A stretch of 12,427 bases of DNA from Akkermansiaceae bacterium (GTDB lineage: Bacteria > Verrucomicrobiota > Verrucomicrobiia > Verrucomicrobiales > Akkermansiaceae). A program made the translations under genes and the position numbers. The DNA is taken from NCBI GenBank assembly GCA_018676385.1, contig JABHEX010000260.1, positions 1-12,427 on the forward strand. Reading direction: 5' to 3'. Position 1 is the stretch's first letter. Each line of letters starts with the position of its first letter. The notes under the pieces were generated by a model. The model was not told where the DNA came from, searched no databases, and was given only the letters and a program-made list of their open reading frames with translations. Shown here one piece after another: positions 1 to 7,814 of the stretch.

Positions 1-548
1 ACAAGCAGCTTTATTATAGGAATGGCACAAAGTTCATCGAGATAGAATTAAAAAACGGGAGGAGGTCAAAACCCTATGCCCTCTCCAGTGCCAAAGTTTT
101 TGAGGTATTCATCGATCACGATGACCCCAAAAATCCATACAAGCTAGTCGGCAAGACCTCACTGGTCCCCGGCACACAAAAGATGCTTTATTTTTTCGGG
201 ATGCGTGGAGCAAAGAGTAAAAGTAAGCTGCCATTAGCCTTGTATGGAATAGATGACTCCGACAGAGCCTTCCCTGATAGCAGCTATCGTTTTATCAGCT
301 TTATCAGTGCACCGCTGGAGATAGAATTTAACAACAAGCGCTTTATTATCAAACAGGGTAAGCCGATACTGCGTAAGCTAAGTTTGTCCAAAGAAGGCAA
401 ATTTAGTCCGTTTCTCGTCAGAAATAGTAAGGGGGAAATCCTTGGCGGAACCCGACTCTTTAGTCACGCAGCCAATCGTGAGATGGTACTCATTTTCCCT
501 TCTAAGAAGGGGCAAAAACGGTTAGATGTCAGATACTTTTCAGACTAA
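1..548 (+). CDS. Hypothetical protein, 5' end outside the window
   Basis: The reading frame is open from base 3 through the left edge and ends at TAA 546-548, giving 181 visible C-terminal residues. The first in-frame ATG is at 183, but the codons before it (3-182) have no stop and read as ordinary protein (for example YYRNGTKFIEIEL and KVFEVFIDHDDPKNPY), so the gene almost certainly begins outside the window. Alternating hydrophobic and charged residues with many K, R, F and Y suggest a beta-rich soluble fold. I see no transmembrane segment, no recognisable catalytic motif and no known family. It is followed by a 98-base gap before the sulfatase, on the same strand, so a link to that gene is possible but unsupported. 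The coding call is fairly sure; the function is unknown. Confidence 0.7.
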   Translation, partial: KQLYYRNGTKFIEIELKNGRRSKPYALSSAKVFEVFIDHDDPKNPYKLVGKTSLVPGTQKMLYFFGMRGAKSKSKLPLALYGIDDSDRAFPDSSYRFISFISAPLEIEFNNKRFIIKQGKPILRKLSLSKEGKFSPFLVRNSKGEILGGTRLFSHAANREMVLIFPSKKGQKRLDVRYFSD

Positions 549-626
549 CCGATACCACGAAGCATTTCGCAAGCGCGATCAAATACTACTGTCATAGATT
601 ACTCGATCCATTGACCACTACCTGAC

Positions 627-634
627 AGGAAGGA
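627..634 (+). promoter_or_regulatory. Shine-Dalgarno-like AGGAAGGA upstream of the sulfatase
   Basis: A purine run AGGAAGGA lies 12 bases before the ATG at 647. The spacing is slightly long for a Shine-Dalgarno element, but it supports ATG 647 as the sulfatase start. It is the only clear element of this kind before any start in the window. Confidence 0.5.
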
Positions 635-646
635 CTGGAACAACAC

Positions 647-2032
647 ATGCAACATATAACACAATTTCTTACACTGGCATTTTTCGTCGTTTTCTCTAAT
701 CTCGTAATCGCGAAAGAAAAACCTAACATCTTGTTCATCTTTGCTGATGACTGGGGGTGGGGGGATCTGGGTTGCCATGGTCATCCTTACGTTAAAACGC
801 CTAACATCGACAAACTGGCCGCAAAGGGGACCGACTTCCAACGATTCACTGTTGCCAGTGGGGTATGCTCACCGAGTCGTGCCGCAGTGATGACTGGGCA
901 TTTTCCAGCACGATATAAAATTAACGGACACTTCGCCTGGGTGCCCAGCAATGCTAAACGCGGTATGCCGGACTGGTTGAGCCCCAATGCTCCGATGCTC
1001 CCGCGTATATTGCAAAAAGCAGGCTATGCCACCGCCCACTTTGGTAAATGGCATCTTTCTAACAACATGATCCCTGACTCACCTCTACCAAGCCAATACG
1101 GCTATGATGAATACGGTGCATTCAACTGTGCGGGTGAGCAGATGCCAGTGCACGAGGACGCGAGGAATGCGATCAAGTTTATTGAAAAATGCCATGCTGC
1201 GAGAAAGCCGTGGTTCGTCAATCTCTGGATTCACGAGCCACACACGCCATTTCACACCTTGCCTAAATACCGTTGGCGTTTTCGCGACCTTGATGAAACG
1301 GATAATATTTATGCTTCCGTTCTTTCGCACGCCGACGACCGAATCGGGGAATTACTCGATTGCTTGGATCGTTTAAAAATCACCAATAATACTCTGGTCA
1401 TCTTCACCTCCGACAACGGCCCGGCGCGAGCTTCTGGTCCTGTAAAACTTGCGCTCATGCACGATACTGCGACCGGTGCGGGATACGGTATCGGGGCTGC
1501 CAAAGGTATCACTGGAGGGAGGAAAGGATACAAAGGCGCACTTTTCGAAGGTGGTATTGGGGTTCCCTTTATCGCCCGGTGGCCTGGAAAGATTCCCGCA
1601 GGAAAAATTGATGATAGTTCGCTGATTTCGGCGGTCGACCTACTGCCTACCATCTGTGCCATTGCAGAAGCGGGGCTACCCGCTGGATATCTACCGGATG
1701 GTATTGATCAATTGGCCACTCTCAAAGGGAAACAAAAAACCAAACGCAGCAAACCGCTCTTCTGGAAAATGGATGCAGCGTGGCCTGCACGTGAGAGTAA
1801 ACCAAACCACTGGGTAGCCTACGCCGTGGTTCATCAACAGTGGAAATTGGTCACGAACCGTGATGCTAGTTATGCGGAGTTATATGACATCGTAGCTGAC
1901 CCCTACGAAAAGAAAGACCTGAAGCAGGGAAATGCTACGGTAGTCGAAGCGATGAAAAAGAAAATCGCAATGTGGCAGGCAACGTTGCCAATTCAGCCAG
2001 ATAAAAAGTGCTTTTCATCTATGCGAGAGTAA
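647..2032 (+). CDS. Secreted S1-family sulfatase (arylsulfatase-type)
   Basis: This is a formylglycine-dependent sulfatase that hydrolyses sulfate esters, probably on a sulfated glycan, outside the cytoplasm. The N-terminus (residues 1-22, ending LVIA before K23) is a signal peptide. Family motifs appear in order: NILFIFADDWG with metal-ligand D34/D35; the sulfatase signature C74-S-P-S-R78, whose Cys74 is the residue oxidised to formylglycine; GKWH at 133-136; HEPHTP with H196 and H199; SDNG at 255-258 with D256/N257 as further metal ligands; and GYKGALFEGG at 294-303, where K296 is probably catalytic. The length of 461 aa is normal for the family. The usual Arg in the EGGxRVP stretch is Gly305 here. 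The C-terminal LYDIVADPYEKKDL is the typical sulfatase tail. The kinase gene starts 22 bases downstream, so the two are probably co-transcribed. The exact substrate cannot be read from sequence. No sulfatase-maturating enzyme is encoded here. Confidence 0.95.
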   Translation: MQHITQFLTLAFFVVFSNLVIAKEKPNILFIFADDWGWGDLGCHGHPYVKTPNIDKLAAKGTDFQRFTVASGVCSPSRAAVMTGHFPARYKINGHFAWVPSNAKRGMPDWLSPNAPMLPRILQKAGYATAHFGKWHLSNNMIPDSPLPSQYGYDEYGAFNCAGEQMPVHEDARNAIKFIEKCHAARKPWFVNLWIHEPHTPFHTLPKYRWRFRDLDETDNIYASVLSHADDRIGELLDCLDRLKITNNTLVIFTSDNGPARASGPVKLALMHDTATGAGYGIGAAKGITGGRKGYKGALFEGGIGVPFIARWPGKIPAGKIDDSSLISAVDLLPTICAIAEAGLPAGYLPDGIDQLATLKGKQKTKRSKPLFWKMDAAWPARESKPNHWVAYAVVHQQWKLVTNRDASYAELYDIVADPYEKKDLKQGNATVVEAMKKKIAMWQATLPIQPDKKCFSSMRE

Positions 2033-2054
2033 TCCACCTCATTGAAAAACCATT

Positions 2055-4064
2055 ATGATCCGCTATTTCCCTCTTCTTATTCTGCTTATATGCATATCAT
2101 GTAAGCCAAATGATAGTGCCTATGGGGATAATGGGCTTGAACAGTCAACTACCAGAGAACTAGTAAATCGGCGCGATGATATTGATGCCGAACTGGATAG
2201 CCTGGCGCGATTAAGCTATCGAGGAGGGGTCGGGAATGTAGGTTATCGCTCCTTAGCTTACGCTACGAGCGCCAAGAATGAATGGATTAGAATTGATTTT
2301 TCACAAAGCGAATTAATAGATCAAATTATCTTAATTCCATCTATTTGGAGAGATACTCAAAAAGGGTTTCTTGCAGACGGGTTTCCGAAGCAATTCAAAT
2401 TACTGGGTGGGCTGAAGGGAGATGAGAATGGGCGTGTGATTGCTAGCTTTGGCTATGACAAGCCCGTAGATATAGAACGCGTCGCGCCATTGCTAGTTAA
2501 TTGCGACAGCGTTAGATTGGACTGGATTAAGGTTGATGTGACTAGGCTATCAAGACGGGCATGGGATAAGAAATTTATTCTCCAGCTTTCAGAGATCATG
2601 GCTTTCAGTGGTTTGAAAAATGTTGCATTACGTCAGGCGGTTACTGTGTCATCACCATTAAGATACGAAGGTGGAGGCAGAGAAAGAGGGTTTCTTGTTG
2701 ATGGCTTTGTTCCATATGTAATGAATGCATCACAGGGTATACAAAGCCTTGCATATCTGAGTGAGGTGGGAATTGGTGATCAGCCTGAACTTGAGCTGGA
2801 CTTAGGTGAAAGCTTCCCCGTGTCCGGTATTCATCTGCATACTGTGGATGTTAGTGACACCGTGCCCCAAGTGACCGAAACTAGCTATGCATTACCAAAA
2901 AAATTTCGAATAGAGGGTGCGAATCGTAATGATTTTTCTGATGTCGTCACTTTGGTTAATTGGGAGTTGCAGAATGCCTTTATGATAGGCCCAAACCTCA
3001 TGTGGAACACTTCTAATAGTTCGCATCGATATATACGCTTGGTAGCGGATAGACCATTTATAAAAATGGATGAGGCGACCATGGGTAGTCAGATCGGATT
3101 TGCTGAGATAGAAATCTACTCTAAGGAAAAAAACGTGGCACTTGGTAAGCTGGTTAAGGCATCATTTAATGCAGTAAGCCCTGCGCGATCTATCGAAGCA
3201 CTGACTGATGGAAGAAATTTATATGGCGATTTACTCGGCCCACGAAGATGGATGAACGAGCTTGCACGTCGCTACGAACTCGATGCTGAGCGACCGCACA
3301 TACAGGAGGCCTTGGAAAGCCGTTATGAGCAACAGCAAAACCGGCTCGAATCACTCACATGGCTGGCGGTAGTCTTAGCTACTGGTATCATTACCACGAT
3401 ATTGTTAATGCGTATTATGCGTATGCGCCAAATTGGTATGATCCGCGAGCGTCTCGCTGCTGATTTACATGATGAGCTCGGGGCTGATATTCATACGATT
3501 GGATTGTTGAGTGATTTAGCGGCTACGACAAAAGATGACCCTGAGCAGTTGAAAACATTACATCGGAGGATTCGCTCTGAGACAGAGAGGTCCGCTATGG
3601 CAGTTAGGAATTGTACAAACATGTTAGATGCTGACGGTCTTTACGCCGATTTGAAAGAAGATATGGAGAGGACTTCACGCCGTATTATGGCGAAGCTTGA
3701 TCATAGCATAAAGATAGAGGGAGAACATTATCTTCGAAATCTTAAAGCACGCACCCGTGTTGATCTTTTTCTCTTTTTCAAAGAATGTTTGATTAATGTT
3801 AGTAAGCATGCAAATGCCACTAAATTCAGATCTCATCTTGTAGCAAATGCAGGCCAACTTACTCTGGTTGTCAGTGACAATGGTGTGGGTATCGATGAGG
3901 GCGAAAATGAAATCCCCCAATCACTTACGAGGCGTGCAGGATTTCTTGGTGGTAAAATAAGTTTGGAGAAACCCAAGGAAGGAGGTACGCGTATCGAGCT
4001 CCTTGTGCCTACCAAACGCTGGAGCATAATTAGAAAATTTAATATACTATGGGCAAAAAGATAA
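2055..4064 (+). CDS. Sensor histidine kinase with extracellular discoidin-like domains
   Basis: This is a membrane sensor kinase that should autophosphorylate on His and pass phosphate to the overlapping regulator. Residues 1-16 form a hydrophobic export signal ending CISC, so Cys16 may be a lipidation site, although Cys at the -3 position is atypical. Two F5/8 type C (discoidin)-like repeats follow at about 55-185 (EWIRIDFSQSELIDQIIL) and 189-357 (NVALRQAVTVSS... to FAEIEIYS). A third one begins with NVALGK at 360 and is cut short. A charged helical stalk (about 398-433) leads to one transmembrane segment (about 436-452). The cytoplasmic part has a HisKA_3-type box with LHDELGAD and phospho-acceptor His472. 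The HATPase domain has the N-box (KECLINVSKHA, N581), the G1 box DNGVGID (608-614) and GGT (643-645). Discoidin folds often bind carbohydrate, which with the sulfatase next door suggests glycan sensing; that is inference. It overlaps the regulator by 16 nt. Confidence 0.92.
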   Translation: MIRYFPLLILLICISCKPNDSAYGDNGLEQSTTRELVNRRDDIDAELDSLARLSYRGGVGNVGYRSLAYATSAKNEWIRIDFSQSELIDQIILIPSIWRDTQKGFLADGFPKQFKLLGGLKGDENGRVIASFGYDKPVDIERVAPLLVNCDSVRLDWIKVDVTRLSRRAWDKKFILQLSEIMAFSGLKNVALRQAVTVSSPLRYEGGGRERGFLVDGFVPYVMNASQGIQSLAYLSEVGIGDQPELELDLGESFPVSGIHLHTVDVSDTVPQVTETSYALPKKFRIEGANRNDFSDVVTLVNWELQNAFMIGPNLMWNTSNSSHRYIRLVADRPFIKMDEATMGSQIGFAEIEIYSKEKNVALGKLVKASFNAVSPARSIEALTDGRNLYGDLLGPRRWMNELARRYELDAERPHIQEALESRYEQQQNRLESLTWLAVVLATGIITTILLMRIMRMRQIGMIRERLAADLHDELGADIHTIGLLSDLAATTKDDPEQLKTLHRRIRSETERSAMAVRNCTNMLDADGLYADLKEDMERTSRRIMAKLDHSIKIEGEHYLRNLKARTRVDLFLFFKECLINVSKHANATKFRSHLVANAGQLTLVVSDNGVGIDEGENEIPQSLTRRAGFLGGKISLEKPKEGGTRIELLVPTKRWSIIRKFNILWAKR

Positions 4065-4708
4065 AAATAATGATTATCGAAGATCATCCTGAATACCGTG
4101 AGATTGTCGGTATGACGCTCGGGCGAGAGAGTGACTTGGAGATAGTTAGTGAATTTGGAACGGCCGAGCGTGCATTACGGAGCTTTAACTCAATGCGAGT
4201 GCCTGTAATTCCTGATATTGTGCTATTGGACCTTAATCTTCCCGGTATGGATGGTCTCAAAGCGCTGAATATTCTTACCGATGAATTGCCGGAAACAAAG
4301 GTGATCATGCTAACCCAGTCAGATGATGAGTCAGCTGTACTCAAGGCGATCATGCTAGGTGCTTCTGGATATTTATTGAAGTCCTCTACAGCAAGTCAGT
4401 TAGTTGAGGGTATTCGCACGGTTGTAAGTGGTGGGGCATCACTAGATTCCAATATCGCAGGCTACGTCCTTAGTATGCTCAAAAGTAAGCTACCTAAAGA
4501 AGATTTTGATAATTTACTCAGTGCGCGTGAGCATGAAATCCTGATCTTACTTGCCGAAGGGTTGGTAAAAAAAGAAATAGCTAATCAATTAAATATCGGC
4601 GTTACGACAGTTGTGACACATGTTAGCAATATTTATATCAAGCTTGATGTCAATAACGCTCCCGCAGCTATTGCGGCAGCCTTTCACAAGGGGATTCTCT
4701 CAGTGTAA
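4049..4708 (+). CDS. LuxR/NarL-family response regulator
   Basis: This is a DNA-binding response regulator, the evident partner of the kinase whose last 16 nt it overlaps. The receiver domain (about 5-120) shows the acidic pair E11/D12, phospho-acceptor D61 in LLDLNLPGMDG, T89 in MLTQSDD and the conserved K111 in YLLKSS. A linker leads to a C-terminal LuxR helix-turn-helix (about 155-215: LSAREHEILILLAEGL, KKEIANQLNIGVTTVVTHVSNIYIKL). The length of 219 aa is typical. I kept ATG 4049; Met8 at 4070 is an alternative start just after the kinase stop, but neither has a Shine-Dalgarno sequence, and coupling to kinase translation is likely. Probable targets are its own operon and the neighbouring sulfatase and ThuA genes, which is inference. 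The 84-base gap after it (4709-4792) shows no clear terminator or promoter. Confidence 0.95.
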   Translation: MGKKIKIMIIEDHPEYREIVGMTLGRESDLEIVSEFGTAERALRSFNSMRVPVIPDIVLLDLNLPGMDGLKALNILTDELPETKVIMLTQSDDESAVLKAIMLGASGYLLKSSTASQLVEGIRTVVSGGASLDSNIAGYVLSMLKSKLPKEDFDNLLSAREHEILILLAEGLVKKEIANQLNIGVTTVVTHVSNIYIKLDVNNAPAAIAAAFHKGILSV

Positions 4709-4792
4709 TCAAGAATGATCATAGTTTGTTGAGCTATCGTATAACATGAGATTCGAAGTTGCCTTGTAAATTCTGCATGCCAGTATTTAGCT

Positions 4793-5704
4793 ATGTTTCA
4801 AAAATGCATCATTACGTTATCGTCATTCTTAGCAGCATTTGGATCAGTTGATGCGCAAAACAAAGAAGAGGATAGTATCGCGAAAATCACTGAGGCTTTA
4901 AGCAAAATTGAGGCGGCTAAACCTAAACAGCAACGTAAGCTATTAATTTTTTCGGTTACCCGAGGCTATCGCCATGCATCTATCGTGACCGGGCAGATTG
5001 CGCTGAAAATCATGGGTGAAAAAAAGGGAGTATATGAGGCAGTAATCAGTGACGACTTGGCTAACTTTGAGCCCGAAAAAATTAAGCAGTTCGATGCGAT
5101 TTGTTTCCTTAACACGACTCAAGAAGTTTTTAGTCCACATAAGGGAGCGATGAAAAAGATGACTGACGCGGAGAAAATAGAGGCCCAAGTGAGAGAGGAG
5201 CGTTTGAAAAAGAGCCTGATGGATCACATCAAAAGCGGTAAGGGGTTTGTTGGAATTCATGCGGCGACCGACACATTTTACAAGTGGAAGGAATATGGGG
5301 ATATGATTGGAGGTTACTTCAATGGCCATCCATGGAATGCTGGGACAAAGGTCAGTATCAAAGTCGAAGATGGCCAAGAGGAGCACGCATGTTGCGCGCA
5401 CCTCGATGGGGAAAACCTGAATTTCAAGGAGGAAATCTATCAGTTCAAGGCACCTTACGACCCGAAGAAGCTACACATTTTACTACGACTCGATCCCGAG
5501 CAGACCGATATGAGTCGCGGTAAAAGAGCCGACAAAGACTACGGCGTCAGTTGGGTCAAAAACCATGGTAAGGGAAGAGTGTTCTACAGTTCACTCGGGC
5601 ATAACCATCACATCTATATGAACGCGAAAGTGCTTGAGCACTGGTTGCGCGGTATTCAGTGGGTACTTGGTGATACTGAAGTTGAAGTGGAGATTAGTAA
5701 GTAA
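4793..5704 (+). CDS. Secreted ThuA-domain protein
   Basis: This belongs to the ThuA (trehalose-utilisation) family, which has a class I glutamine-amidotransferase-like fold and is common in glycan-catabolic clusters. Its exact reaction is not settled. Residues 1-21 are a signal peptide with a likely cut after VDA21, so the protein acts outside the cytoplasm. After a short charged helical linker, the ThuA domain starts at about residue 46 with LLIFSVTRGYRHASI. Family landmarks are GIHAATD (154-160), MIGGYFNGHPW (GGYFNGHPW at 173-181) and the C-terminal SSLGHNHH (266-273) followed by LEHWLRGIQWVLGD. The length of 303 aa is usual for a secreted single-domain member. It begins 84 bases after the regulator, has no Shine-Dalgarno sequence, and ends 9 bases before the BASS transporter, so it is probably co-transcribed with it. 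The family is secure; the substrate is unknown, and the name does not imply trehalose. Confidence 0.9.
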   Translation: MFQKCIITLSSFLAAFGSVDAQNKEEDSIAKITEALSKIEAAKPKQQRKLLIFSVTRGYRHASIVTGQIALKIMGEKKGVYEAVISDDLANFEPEKIKQFDAICFLNTTQEVFSPHKGAMKKMTDAEKIEAQVREERLKKSLMDHIKSGKGFVGIHAATDTFYKWKEYGDMIGGYFNGHPWNAGTKVSIKVEDGQEEHACCAHLDGENLNFKEEIYQFKAPYDPKKLHILLRLDPEQTDMSRGKRADKDYGVSWVKNHGKGRVFYSSLGHNHHIYMNAKVLEHWLRGIQWVLGDTEVEVEISK

Positions 5705-5713
5705 CTCTTTGTC

Positions 5714-6670
5714 ATGCAGTCTGTGCTCAGTCGAATTAGTAATTTGTTTTGGCTCTGGACGATCCTTGGTACTGCTTGGGCGTGGTTTTTTCCATCGCAT
5801 TTCACATGGTTCATCACCGATAGAGTTCCTGCAACAGACATCAAATTGATCAGTCTTGGATTGGGCTTTATTATGCTTGGAATGGGACTGACGTTAAGCG
5901 TGGATGATTTTAGGGCGGTGCTCCGCCGACCATGGGTGATCGGTCTGGGCGTTGCCGCGCAGTTTCTTATCATGCCGTTGTTAGGGTGGTCGGTGGCTAG
6001 CCTTTTTGATCTGCCTCCTATGCTTAAGCTCGGATTGATTCTGGTGAGTTGTTGCCCAGGGGGCACGGCCTCTAATGTGATTTGTTATCTCGCCCGCGCT
6101 AATGTCGCGCTCAGTGTGATGATGACGATGTGTTCGACGCTTGTAGCTATTGTGCTCACTCCGTTGCTGACTAAAATATATGCTAGTGCGATTCTCGAGG
6201 TCGATGCTTGGGCGATGTTCCAGAGCATGGTCACGATTGTTCTGCTGCCCGTTATTGGAGGCGTGATGCTGAATCAGTTTTTCGGAAAGAAACTCGACGG
6301 GATCAAAAAAATATCACCGATTGTTTCCATTCTTGTCATCGTTTTGATTGTTGGAGGAGTAGTGGGTGCTACTAAGGCTAACATCATCGCCCATGCTGGT
6401 GGGTTGCTTGTCGCGATATTTATTTTGCACGCTCTTGGTTTTTTATTAGGATACAGTGCAGGTTGGGTAACTAAGCTGGCAGAGGGTGACCGAAGGACTC
6501 TCTCTATTGAGGTCGGCATGCAGAACTCTGGCCTTGGAAGTGCACTGGCAAAGCAACACTTTAGCCTTCTTGCTGCTACTCCTTGTGCCATTTCAGCACT
6601 GTATCACTGTTTGATTGGAAGTTTTCTCGCCGCCATGTGGCGTGTTAAGCCTACAATTGATAAAACATAA
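5714..6670 (+). CDS. Bile acid:sodium symporter (BASS) family transporter
   Basis: This is an inner-membrane sodium-coupled transporter of the BASS/SBF family, whose bacterial members import organic anions such as bile acids, keto acids or pantothenate precursors. The 318-aa protein is hydrophobic throughout, with about nine or ten membrane helices. It carries the family's conserved segments: GLGFIMLGMGLTLSVDDF near the start; CPGGTASN at 114-121 followed by VICYLARANVALSVMMT (sodium-site crossover region); and EVGMQNSGLGSALA beginning at E266 (second crossover). The conserved acidic Glu266 and Gln270 are present. The start ATG 5714 lies 9 bases after the ThuA stop, supporting one transcript. 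The substrate cannot be told from sequence; context suggests a product of extracellular glycan breakdown, but this is a guess. It ends 47 bases before the convergent DAHP synthase gene. Confidence 0.93.
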   Translation: MQSVLSRISNLFWLWTILGTAWAWFFPSHFTWFITDRVPATDIKLISLGLGFIMLGMGLTLSVDDFRAVLRRPWVIGLGVAAQFLIMPLLGWSVASLFDLPPMLKLGLILVSCCPGGTASNVICYLARANVALSVMMTMCSTLVAIVLTPLLTKIYASAILEVDAWAMFQSMVTIVLLPVIGGVMLNQFFGKKLDGIKKISPIVSILVIVLIVGGVVGATKANIIAHAGGLLVAIFILHALGFLLGYSAGWVTKLAEGDRRTLSIEVGMQNSGLGSALAKQHFSLLAATPCAISALYHCLIGSFLAAMWRVKPTIDKT

Positions 6671-6717
6671 GATCAAATCAGCCCATAAGAGACAGTTTAT
6701 ATCTTCGGATCATACAG

Positions 6718-7779
6718 TTATTTCCTTCGCGAGCGCACCGCTTTAGCGAATTCCTCGAGTATATTCTCGGTGGTTGGCCAGCTGACGCACTGGTCGGTGA
6801 CGGACTGCCCATATGTCATGTCACTAAAGTCGCTTTGGAGTTTTTGTGCTCCCTCGATCAGGTTGCTTTCAATCATGACTGAAGTGATGGCGCGGTTACC
6901 GCCGGAGATTTGGGCGCACAAGTCCTGAGCCACTTTTGGTTGGTTCTTATAGTCTTTGAGTGAGTTGCCATGGGAGCAATCGACCATGATCGATGCAGCT
7001 AGGCCTGCGCTCTCAAGCTGTGAAGTCACATCTGTGATGTCGTCAGCGCCATAATTTGGGCCTTTGGATGAACCGCGTAGAATAATGTGGCAGGCATCAT
7101 TGCCATTTGTTTGAACAATAGCAGAGACACCTTGCTTGGTGACCGAGAGGAAGTTGTGTTTACCGGCGGATGCTTGGATGGCGTCGAGTGCGATCTGAAG
7201 TGATCCGCCTGTACCATTTTTAAAACCAACAGGCATAGAGAGTCCTGATGCGAGCTCGCGGTGGATTTGGCTTTCTGTCGTGCGCGCACCAATAGCGCCC
7301 CAGCTGATTAGGTCGGCATAGTATTGCGGAGAAATGGTGTCTAGAAACTCAGTGCCGGCAGAAACACCGATTTCAGCGAGCTCTAAGAGCAATTCTCGTG
7401 CGATATGTAGGCCGCGGTTGATATCAAATGAGCCATCTAAATGAGGGTCGTTGATCAGGCCTTTCCAGCCGACTGTCGTGCGCGGTTTTTCAAAATAGAC
7501 ACGCATCACAACATGGAGTTCATCCTCATAGCGGCTTGATAGCTCTTTTAACCGTACCGCATATTCCAGTGCGGCAGAGGTGTCATGGATCGAGCAAGGC
7601 CCGACGACGACGAGCAGACGGTCGTCTTTCCGCTTTAGTATGTCTTCCGATGCTTGCCGAGCGGTAGCCACGACTTCGGATGCCCTGTCCGTGATGGGCA
7701 GGTAGTAAGAGAGTATGGCAGGGGAGATCAGCGGTTTGATTTCACCGATGCGGAGGTCGTCTGTCTGGAATTCAGTCAC
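6718..7779 (-). CDS. 3-deoxy-7-phosphoheptulonate (DAHP) synthase, class I AroF/G/H type
   Basis: This cytoplasmic enzyme condenses phosphoenolpyruvate and erythrose 4-phosphate to DAHP, the first step of the shikimate pathway to aromatic amino acids. At 353 aa it matches E. coli AroG (350 aa). Motifs include GPCSIHD with metal ligand C62, RVYFEKPRTTVGWKG with K98, GARTTESQ (164-171), KGPNY (239-243), and the other metal ligands H270 (CSHGNS), E304 and D329. Positions matching known AroG feedback sites (D146, P150, S180) are retained as D147, P151 and S181, suggesting end-product inhibition, though by which amino acid is unclear. The start codon is GTG (complement of 7777-7779): reading upstream in frame a TAA follows after three codons, and no Met occurs before residue 92. 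There is no Shine-Dalgarno sequence. It is the last gene of the - strand series. Confidence 0.96.
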   Translation of the reverse strand: MTEFQTDDLRIGEIKPLISPAILSYYLPITDRASEVVATARQASEDILKRKDDRLLVVVGPCSIHDTSAALEYAVRLKELSSRYEDELHVVMRVYFEKPRTTVGWKGLINDPHLDGSFDINRGLHIARELLLELAEIGVSAGTEFLDTISPQYYADLISWGAIGARTTESQIHRELASGLSMPVGFKNGTGGSLQIALDAIQASAGKHNFLSVTKQGVSAIVQTNGNDACHIILRGSSKGPNYGADDITDVTSQLESAGLAASIMVDCSHGNSLKDYKNQPKVAQDLCAQISGGNRAITSVMIESNLIEGAQKLQSDFSDMTYGQSVTDQCVSWPTTENILEEFAKAVRSRRK

Positions 7780-7814
7780 GGTTTGTTTTTAGGTTCTAAT
7801 TTCAAAATGCCCAA

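Noticed and set aside
4943..5401. A 152-codon - strand open frame inside the ThuA gene
   Set aside because: It lies wholly antisense to a well-supported secreted protein gene and resembles no family.
6671..6717. Possible bidirectional terminator between the converging BASS and DAHP synthase genes
   Set aside because: No stem of useful length with a U-tract is visible; only a 4-bp AAGA/TCTT pairing.
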